Made by a program: the position numbers and the translations under genes | Assembly: GCF_964340395.1 (NCBI RefSeq) | Contig: NC_135557.1 | Coordinates: 12,181,046-12,196,045 of the forward strand | Origin: Glandiceps talaboti | Taxonomy: Eukaryota; Hemichordata; Enteropneusta; Spengelidae | Reading direction: 5' to 3' | DNA: 15,000 bases | Shown here: piece after piece, positions 8,985 to 15,000 of the stretch | Position numbering within the stretch: position 1 is the first letter of the stretch | Layout of the letters: the number at the start of each line of letters is the position of its first letter | The notes under the pieces: generated by a model | What the model saw: the letters and a program-made list of their open reading frames with translations, nothing else | Told to the model about the DNA's origin: nothing | The model's database searches: none

Positions 8985-9100
8985 TTAGTAACCAGCATAT
9001 TTCAATATAACTATGACGATCGAAGGGACAACAAAGAAGGCTGCTATCCATGTCGTTGCTATGACAACTATCATCATGGACGCATTCTCCATTATTAAGC
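8985..9100 (-). CDS. Membrane lectin gene, terminal exon: transmembrane helix and short tail
   Basis: A minus-strand acceptor (TTTTTTTATGTTATTATAG, AG at 9102-9101) opens this exon in phase 1, matching the donor at 9490. The joined codon is Cys. The reading is LIMENAS, then about 25 hydrophobic residues (MMIVVIATTWIAAFFVVPSI, VIVIL), then KYAGY and TAA at 8987-8985. A sequon (NAS), one helix, a lysine stop-transfer residue and a five-residue tail indicate a type I single-pass membrane protein without its own cytoplasmic signalling domain. A different frame here is also open (from an ATG at 9051), but it lacks splice logic. No AATAAA is obvious directly after the stop; the nearest on this strand is in the LINE tail at 8238-8229. 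Confidence 0.8.
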
Positions 9101-9179
9101 CTATAATAACATAAAAAAACATGAATGATAATTAGTTTCGGGAAAATATCTAATTATGTAAAAAAGAAATACAAAGAAG

Positions 9180-9180
<1 letters not shown>

Positions 9181-9234
<54 letters not shown>
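9181..9234. repeat. (GACA)n microsatellite in the last intron
   Basis: A clean GACA run (TCTG on the gene strand) inside the 390-bp intron 9490-9101 of the lectin gene. Confidence 0.95.
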
Positions 9235-9490
9235 CAAACAGACTCTCAGTATCGATAGTTTTGCAACTAATTTTAAGATATTTCTTTGAGGTAGCCATAG
9301 CATGACATTTCAAATGTATTGTTACTATGGTATCGAATATCTAATCTACTGTAAAGCAATTTGTAAACTAATTTGTAGCAATTCGAAAAATACTGTGGCC
9401 CATGTTTCTGCAATAAATGAAAATACCGTAAATAAAATCAGTATTCATGATAAAAAAATGTCTTCAAAATGAATACTAACACCAACTTAC

Positions 9491-9820
9491 ATTTGCAAGG
9501 TCTCAATCCTTTACATTGAAATGCCTTCATCATACGATCCATGCCTGCCACATCCGTAACCGTATCCGTAGCCATGTCTACCACATCCGTAGACGTTCCT
9601 GCTACATCCGTAACCATGTCTGTTACATACGTGGGGTTTGTTGTCATTTCATCAGTCGTTGGATTTGTTTTGTGTTGAGTCGTCTTAGATCTCTGCAGTT
9701 CTCTGACATGAGTCGGTGATTGAGTCTGTAATTGAGTCGGTGATGATGTGTAACAGGTGTCGTAGTTTTTACGGAATTTTCCAAAATAATTTCCTGTCAG
9801 GGTTGGTCTAGTCATAACGT
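9491..9820 (-). CDS. Membrane lectin gene, Thr-rich stalk exon
   Basis: Bounded by a good acceptor (TTTGCTTTCTTCAG, AG at 9822-9821) and a consensus donor GTAAGT at 9490-9485. The exon is 330 nt with phase-1 introns at both ends, so it could be skipped or duplicated without a frameshift. It encodes 109 full codons. Residues 1-45 are mixed ([20 protein letters not shown]). Residues ~45-95 are rich in Thr, Pro and Asp, with imperfect repeats [20 protein letters not shown]. The last ~15 hold three Cys including the split codon ([11 protein letters not shown]). A Thr-rich spacer between a lectin domain and a membrane helix is usually an O-glycosylated stalk; that role is inferred. The codon joined to the previous exon is GAC. 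Confidence 0.8.
9557..9640 (-). repeat. Short coding minisatellite in the stalk
   Basis: On the plus strand the elements CCACATCCGTA, CGTATCCGTAGCCATGTCT and CTACATCCGTAACCATGTCT recur. They translate on the minus strand as repeated TDV(A/V)(G/D) and DMVTDV/DMATD blocks. Confidence 0.65.
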
Positions 9821-9902
9821 CTGAAGAAAGCAAATGTATACATACAACCAATAAGTTTACAAATACACATACACACGGGTATATACGGGTATATATGTGA
9901 GT

Positions 9903-9935
9903 GTATGTATGTATGTATGTATGTATGTATGTATG

Positions 9936-10022
<87 letters not shown>

Positions 10023-10090
10023 CGCTCTGCCACTGCGGTATAGAGCACTGTCTTAGCAGATTGATACTCACCAGATTGATACTCACCGAG

Positions 10091-10157
<67 letters not shown>

Positions 10158-10259
10158 CATACATACATACATACATACATACATACATACATACATACAT
10201 ACATACATACATACATACAAACATACAAACATACATACATACATACATACATACATACA

Positions 10260-10308
<49 letters not shown>
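9903..10308. repeat. Palindromic microsatellite: (TATG)n(TA)n - core - (TA)n(CATA)n(TG)n
   Basis: TATG units (9903-9939) pass into TA (9940-10021). A 70-bp unique core follows, then TA (10092-10153), CATA (10154-10263) and TG (10264-10308). The two arms are reverse complements in kind and can fold into a very long hairpin. It lies in the lectin-gene intron. Confidence 0.95.
10022..10091 (+). other. tRNA-like (SINE-head-like) core between TA arms
   Basis: GCTCTGCCACTGCGG then TATAGAGC folds as a D-arm (GCTC/GAGC stem, GG in the loop). It is followed by ACTGTCTTAGCAG, much like the D-to-anticodon part of a tRNA. A 15-bp unit CAGATTGATACTCAC is then duplicated (10057-10071, 10072-10086) and the core ends ...CGAGTT, where a B box would begin, before breaking into TA repeats. 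It is probably a tRNA-derived SINE fragment colonised by microsatellite. It is not a functional tRNA. Confidence 0.35.
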
Positions 10309-10311
<3 letters not shown>

Positions 10312-10329
10312 CAAGTTGTAGTATACAGG

Positions 10330-10335
10330 GTCACA
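10330..10335. repeat. Left target-site duplication GTCACA
   Basis: Identical to 13084-13089, exactly abutting the outer ends of the inverted repeats. Confidence 0.85.
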
Positions 10336-10675
10336 TACGGAAGCGTATTAGTGCCAAGTTGTAAGGAAAAAAATAAAATTTAAAATCTCGTAATTACGAG
10401 ATTTCAATTCTCGTAATTACGACTTTTTTCTCGTAATTACGACTTTTTTCTCGTAATTACGAGTTTTCAATTCTCGTAATTACGACTTTTCGATTCTCGT
10501 AATTACGACTTTTTTCTCGTAATTACGACTTTTTTCTCGTAATTACGAGTTTTCAATTCTCGTAATTACGACTTTTCGATTCTCGTAATTACGACTTTTC
10601 GATTCTCGTAATTACGACTTTTTGAATCTCGTAATTACTTGAATCGTAAAGACATTTCGATTCTCGTAATTACGT
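10336..10675 (+). repeat. Left terminal inverted repeat with 13 motif copies
   Basis: Copies of TCGTAATTAC begin at 10388, 10411, 10431, 10451, 10474, 10497, 10517, 10537, 10560, 10583, 10606, 10629 and 10663. Spacings are 20 or 23 until the last, which follows a degenerate stretch. 10421-10506 and 10507-10592 are identical 86-bp blocks. Confidence 0.9.
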
Positions 10676-10689
10676 CGCAATTCTCCGGT

Positions 10690-11700
10690 AAGTTGATATC
10701 TAACTGGAAAAATCACACTGCCATTTTAAGTTCATGTTATAAGCAACAGCTGAGTTCTCAACAACACCCGATCATCGGGTAGTAAGTACATTTAAGGTGA
10801 ACTGAACACTCTAATATAAGTCCAGTGAAATTACATAACACCAATAGGCTAAAAAAAGAAATGGCAATGAAATAACGTGTTCACATATGTACACACATAT
10901 ACTGGATGCAACAAGAAGTTAGTAGGTTCACTGCAATCTGTCAATGAACTTAGCCAAATAATAAACACAAAACAAGAATTCCAGAACAACAAGAATTCTT
11001 CATCAGCAAAGAATTTGTTCAAATAATGGAGTCCAATATTAAACATATAGATATTCTTCTGAAATTCGGACACAACTCCAACTTATATCCAATGATGAAG
11101 ATGTAGGGAAACTGTCCAATACAAGACAGGATTACGACTGATAAAAGAAGGATCAATAAAGTTTCTATCTGGGGACGTCTCGCCAATGCCTTCCTACTAA
11201 CACCCTGATATACCAGGGTCAATAACCTCGACAAACCGGTCACTTGGCTAACTGACCCTCAAACCAATATTATTATACCATACCAAATACATATATTCAA
11301 GTATTTATCAACCGTGGAAAAGGTCTCCACACATTTTCAAACTTGATCGAACGACCTACGGTGCCACGTTATTGAATTTTAAATTTCAAAACCGTATAAA
11401 TCTGATTTACCTTAATGAAGAAAATTCTAAACTAAAGTTGTGAATTTTACCAAATATCAGATGGTAAATACTATTTTCTTCAATTTCAAACCCATTATTG
11501 ATTCATTTTGCCGACATATAATGAAAGCATATTCTTCGCTGTTTTAATGCACTCGAGTTTTTTTTAAAGAAACGAAAAACGCAATCAAATCATACAAACC
11601 GGTTACCGTGTCAAACACTCTATAGTACATCTGCTTAGTACATCACAATTATAAGATTCGTGTCTGAACAATTCAAAAATTGAAAAATAACAAACAATAA
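10690..11700. other. Unique interior of the foldback element, no gene seen
   Basis: AT-rich sequence with stops in all frames. Two overlapping ~74-codon minus-strand frames (11073-10849 and 11243-11019) lack motifs. No DDE-type or RNase H-like signature is visible. Confidence 0.55.
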
Positions 11701-11713
11701 AAAAATCATAATT

Positions 11714-12282
11714 TCATAATTACGACAATCAAAAAGTCGTAATTACGAGAATCGTAAAGTCGTAATTACGAGAATCGAAAAGTCGTAATTACGAGAATCG
11801 AAAAGTCGTAATTACGAGAATCGAAAAGTCGTAATTACGAGAATCAAAAAGTCGTAATTACGAGAATCGTAAAGTCGTAATTACGAGAATCGAAAAGTCG
11901 TAATTACGAGAATCGAAAAGTCGTAATTACGAGAATCGAAAAGTCGTAATTACGAGAATCGAAAAGTCGTAATTACGAGAATCAAAAAGTCGTAATTACG
12001 AGAATCGAAAAGTCGTAATTACGAGAATCAAAAAGTCGTAATTACGAGAATAGAAAAGTCGTAATTACGAGAATCAAAAAGTCGTAATTACGAGAATCGA
12101 AAAGTCGTAATTACGAGAATCGAAAAGTCGTAATTACGAGAATCGAAAAGTCGTAATTACGAGAATCAAAAAGTCGTAATTACGAGAATCGAAAAGTCGT
12201 AATTACGAGAATCGAAAAGTCGTAATTACGAGAATCGAAAAGTCGTAATTACGAGAATCGAAAAGTCGTAATTACGAGAATC
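11714..12282 (+). repeat. Internal 23-bp tandem array
   Basis: Unit TCGTAATTACGAGAATCGAAAAG. A degenerate first copy at 11714 is followed by 24 copies starting at 11737 and every 23 bases to 12266, with no insertion or deletion. Variation is confined mostly to the spacer (ATCGAAAAG, ATCAAAAAG, ATCGTAAAG). Confidence 0.95.
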
Positions 12283-12309
12283 TTTTAGAACGATTCTCGT
12301 AATTACGAC
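12265..12309. repeat. Perfect 18-bp inverted repeat closing the array
   Basis: 12265-12282 (GTCGTAATTACGAGAATC) is complementary to 12292-12309 around a 9-base loop (TTTTAGAAC). The last unit thus turns back on itself. Confidence 0.9.
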
Positions 12310-12317
12310 TCGGAGAA

Positions 12318-12810
12318 TTAAACCTGTGATTATTATGAAAATCTAAAACATGTATATATTAGTAAAGTTCATGTTCGTATAAAACATGTGGCGTCTTACG
12401 ATGTTTTTATCACCATGCATGGCAGCATGTGACCTATTTTTGATCAGCAAGGCGCAAGCTCCAAATACATTTTATGCACTTCGTTGAAAGCGCTTAGAAT
12501 GTAGTACTATATAAGGGTAATGTTACTTGATGGAGGGGGGCGAAGAAAATGGCATACTGAAAACAAGTTACTTTCCGAATTTTAAGGCTGTGACTATTTT
12601 GATGTGATTGCTTATATTTTCCATGTTACCTCTAATTCCATTCCTCCGCAGCAAACCAAAAACAAAACAATACTACATATTTGATAATGAGAGGGTGATG
12701 TGTCCCCTTCTAAATATGGACCTTGGGAATCCCAAAAGTCAAATGGTTCACTCCTAAATCCCGCGCTCAGAGTGATAACTGACTTGCTACTAACTGTTGT
12801 TGGCTTACCA
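12318..12810. other. Second unique interior stretch, no gene seen
   Basis: Mixed sequence with no open frame of note and no motif copies. It lies between the internal array and the right arm. Confidence 0.5.
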
Positions 12811-12821
12811 CATTCAAAAAG

Positions 12822-13083
12822 TCGTAATTACGAGAATCGAAAAGTCGTAATTACGAGAATTGAAAAGTCGTAATTACGAGAAAAAAGTCGTAATTACGAG
12901 AATCGAAAAGTCGTAATTACGAGAATCAAAAAGTCGTAATTACGAGAATTGAAAAGTCGTAATTACGAGAAAAAAGTCGTAATTACGAGAAAAAAGTCGT
13001 AATTACGAGAATTGAAATCTCGTAATTACGAGATTTTAAATTTTATTTTTTTCCTTACAACTTGGCACTAATACGCTTCCGTA
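12822..13083 (-). repeat. Right terminal inverted repeat with 10 motif copies
   Basis: TCGTAATTAC starts at 12822, 12845, 12868, 12888, 12911, 12934, 12957, 12977, 12997 and 13020, with spacings of 20 or 23. Outermost bases match the left end exactly. Inner copy number and spacing order differ from the left arm, so the arms have drifted by unit gain or loss. Confidence 0.9.
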
Positions 13084-13089
13084 GTCACA
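13084..13089. repeat. Right target-site duplication GTCACA
   Basis: Matches 10330-10335; it follows directly on ...CTTCCGTA, the end of the right inverted repeat. Confidence 0.85.
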
Positions 13090-13367
13090 GATCCAGTGAC
13101 ATGGAAATACTAAAATTCGATATAAATTTATTCAAAGAGGGCATGTGACATTATTATTGTGTGATGTCTTATTCAGTGTCATGAACGTCGAGATTTTGCA
13201 ATTATATATTAATCTAGGCTGTAAGTTAGGTCGATATGTTCAGTCCTAACCAATCACTGCAGACTGATAATACAGAATAACAATTCGTATCTTAGAATTT
13301 ACTATGAACCATACAAGATAGAGTTTTGGTTAAGGGTGTCTAAAATTGAAAATGAAAACATCCTCAC

Positions 13368-13435
13368 CGTATTCACACACATACAAGAAGAAACGCCCGC
13401 AAAATTCGTCATTAAATCCTACAAATGCACGCTCT
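13368..13435 (-). CDS. Membrane lectin gene, exon for the C-terminal end of the C-type lectin domain
   Basis: The acceptor is TTTGCTTTTTATTCCTACAG (AG at 13437-13436). The donor is GTGAGG at 13367-13362. The exon enters in phase 2, matching the donor at 14780, and leaves in phase 1, matching the acceptor at 9821. It encodes ERAFVGFNDEFCGRFFLYVC then EY. This is the WND...C...(F/Y)xC end of a C-type lectin domain. The tryptophan is replaced by Phe, but the Asn and Asp that bind the site-2 calcium are kept, as are both Cys. The plus strand is also open here, which is coincidence. Confidence 0.85.
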
Positions 13436-14780
13436 CTGTAGGAATAAAAAGCAAAATTCTTCACAGTATAAGTATCGTAATAGTTTGTGCATTTTGTGTA
13501 GGTGTTTGTCAGAGTTTTGAAACATAAGACTACCTACTCCAAGTTTTCTCAAAACGTACTACGGAACCAGAGAGACTATAGCGTTTCAATTGGGATGCAT
13601 GATGTTCTTTACATCACAAACAACGCCTTTTTTGTCACAAATTACGGAATTACAGACATCGACACTGATATTTGGTAGGCTCATCAAATGCTACCTTTCA
13701 TCTCACTAACAAATAAATAAACAATTTTCTGTTTGAATATTCCTTGTTTCATCCGACAGTGATGTTGATTTCTGTTCACAGTGAGAATAAGTGTATCATT
13801 TTATATATTTGTTGTTATCCATGTCTTTATTTTAATTTATGTGACTTCTAACAAAAAAGGCTTGTGTAAGCCATATAAAACACGTGCTACTCTGTGGTCA
13901 CTCAGGTTTGGTTGTAAGACTTGTCTGCAATGGCATTTACGCCATATCCAGATTATCCACCATTCAGTTTTGTTCGAAAGAAGTGTCGCAAGAGGGCGCC
14001 GTACTATATCGAGAATAGTTAGAGTTAAAATGACTCATTAGGAATAGGAGGAGTACACATGAAGATATCAACAAAGTGGAAATCCAACGATTCAATGAGG
14101 TCCGAAGACTTATGTTATTGGTAATAATGTCACTTGAATATGTTAATACAACCAACAACATTTACCACGAAATAGTAAGTACGGTCAGCAATATCTAAAA
14201 ACATACAAGGTGCTTTTCAGATTTATCCCAATCGTAATCAACAAGGTTGTTGACAGGTATTATTGCTTTGTCCCGGGGATAAAAAGATACAATTATTTCT
14301 CACAAAATATTCTAGAAGTTTGCATTGAATAATTGCCCTAGATAACCTATGTCTAGATACATAACTTCTATAGGGCGTTGAGAGTATCTTAATTAAAACA
14401 CTCTTATCTTCAGGTCAAGTCCATGTAAAAGAAAGTGGCCATGGCAGGATTACGGTCCATTTATATTATATATCCCTAATGAAGATTAGGGATAACCTGG
14501 ATAACTTGGATACAAACATATATATTTCCACATGCGCCATGTCATTGTTACGTGTGCCATAGAGTTCAAATTCAAATTTATCCCGATCGAGTTAACAATT
14601 TTTTTAAAAATAGGGATATTTTCTGACTGAAGAATGATTACCACATCATAGCACTCAACTATTACAGAAGTTACTTCCGATAGGCAGACACCGAACAGTG
14701 CACCAAGTGGCCAAACAATGCAATCTTTTGTCTTTATGATATCGGGAGTAAGAATAGTATAGTGGAGGTGTGGAACTTAC
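13436..14780 (-). other. Intron of the lectin gene
   Basis: A 1345-bp intron from GTAAGT at 14780 to TACAG at 13436. It contains a short perfect hairpin at 14471-14494 (10-bp arms, GAAG loop) and otherwise nothing I can name. Small open frames on both strands (13781-14041 plus, 14161-13964 minus) have no motif. Confidence 0.7.
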
Positions 14781-14937
14781 GATTTTAGCGATAAGCAATC
14801 ATCGCCGAATGTACCTCTCTGCTCATTATTAGGTTCGCCAGGATACCATTGAGCATAGGACAATGAAGTTCCATCATAATGAGTCCAGCGATTATCAAGT
14901 TTATATCCATTGATCCAAATATAAGCTGCAACAGTAT
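14781..14937 (-). CDS. Membrane lectin gene, core exon of the C-type lectin domain (5' part of gene outside window)
   Basis: C-type lectin domains bind sugars through a bound calcium. The exon reads TVAAYIWINGYKLDNRW, then THYDGTSLSYAQWYPGEPNN, then EQRGTFGDDCLSLK, and ends at a GTAAGT donor (14780) in phase 2. WINGY..., the DG turn, W(Y)PGEPNN and DDC are in the family order. EPN predicts mannose/GlcNAc-type rather than galactose-type (QPD) preference. The position usually Glu before Asp-Cys is Asp. I chose the acceptor GTTCCTCGTTCAG (AG at 14939-14938) for its pyrimidine tract. The same frame stays open up to about 14995 (YNNALHHIVPRSD), below a TGA, so a slightly longer exon is possible. 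The first half of the domain and the signal peptide must lie past 15000. Confidence 0.88.
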
Positions 14938-15000
14938 CTGAACGAGGAACAATATGGTGAAGAGCATTATTGTAAGTGTATTGAATTGAATATACTCATT

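Larger units (their letters stand above)
10336..13083. mobile_element. Foldback-type DNA element with arrays of a palindromic motif
   Basis: Outer ends TACGGAAGCGTATTAGTGCC (10336-10355) and 13064-13083 are exact reverse complements. The match continues through the next ~55 bases and into inverted arrays of CTCGTAATTACGAG. Perfect 6-bp direct repeats GTCACA flank it. Inside are a left arm (10388-10675), about 1 kb of unique AT-rich DNA, a 25-unit internal array (11714-12282), about 0.5 kb of unique DNA, and a right arm (12822-13035). The two interior stretches hold only short open frames (such as 11243-11019 on the minus strand) with no transposase signature, so the element appears non-autonomous. 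A 6-bp duplication fits few eukaryotic superfamilies, and the TACGG terminus does not point me to one. It lies wholly inside the intron between 13367 and 9821 of the lectin gene. Confidence 0.85.

Noticed and set aside
8821-9051. 76-codon minus-strand frame starting MDSSLLCCPF
   Set aside because: It overlaps the transmembrane exon in another frame. The spliced frame has matching phase and a clear membrane helix, while this one has neither.
10022-10091. A functional tRNA gene
   Set aside because: Only a D-arm-like and partial anticodon-like part is present; there is no acceptor stem and no T arm or B box before the TA run.
9808-10334. Long frames of IYIY and HTYI/VCMY repeats on both strands
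   Set aside because: These are translations of TA, TATG, CATA and TG satellites.
11714-12282. CRISPR-like array of regular repeats
   Set aside because: Spacers are near-identical and 9-10 bp, the repeat is a short palindrome, the DNA is animal-like, and no cas genes are present. It is a tandem repeat inside a transposable element.
13336-13527. 63-codon plus-strand frame opposite the FND exon
   Set aside because: It is antisense to a well-supported exon and has no motif of its own.
14194-14270. Minus-strand reading ending DYDWDKSEKHLVCF considered as the end of the lectin domain
   Set aside because: There is no good acceptor, and it lacks the ND..C spacing. The exon at 13368-13435 matches the domain end and both phases.
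14785-14967. 60-codon minus-strand frame starting MLFTILFLVQ
   Set aside because: It is an out-of-frame shadow of the C-type lectin exon, whose own frame carries the EPN and DDC motifs.

Overview
This window is non-coding-rich nuclear DNA from an animal. It has AT-rich spacers, many long tetranucleotide microsatellites (TCTG, ACAT, CTGG, TATG), GT-AG introns, and decayed retrotransposon pieces. There is no operon-like gene packing. The mix of ACAT/TCTG satellites, a Penelope-like element, LINE tails and a C-type lectin gene would suit a marine invertebrate, perhaps a mollusc or other lophotrochozoan. That placement is inference; no species can be named from the sequence.

The one well-supported host gene lies on the minus strand and enters from the right edge. 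Four exons join with matching phases: 14937-14781 and 13435-13368 (the C-terminal half of a C-type lectin domain with EPN and FND calcium/sugar-site motifs), 9820-9491 (a Thr-rich stalk), and 9100-8985 (a membrane-spanning helix and a very short tail). The visible product is the last ~222 residues of a single-pass type I membrane lectin. The N-terminal half of the lectin domain and the signal peptide should lie beyond position 15000.

The intron between the lectin and stalk exons holds the most striking object. This is a 2748-bp foldback-type element (10336-13083) with long terminal inverted repeats, a perfect 6-bp target-site duplication (GTCACA), and about 49 copies of a palindromic motif around TCGTAATTACGA. 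A 24-copy internal array keeps an exact 23-bp register. No transposase is visible, so it looks non-autonomous. Next to it, at 9903-10308, is a palindromic TATG/TA ... TA/CATA/TG microsatellite around a tRNA-like core.

From left to right: 1-123 holds an open frame cut by the window edge. 265-420 is a TCTG satellite. 1170-1257 is a possible first exon with a hydrophobic N-terminus. 1725-2118 is a broken Penelope-like GIY-YIG segment. 2777-3456 is a small TIR element between ACAT satellites. 3458-3715 is an AT-rich minisatellite and 4134-4704 a 21-bp minisatellite. 4738-5205 is a tetranucleotide mosaic. 5428-5646 is an orphan open frame. 6299-6682 and 8215-8820 are the 3' ends of two different LINEs. 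The lectin gene and its intronic element fill 8985-15000.
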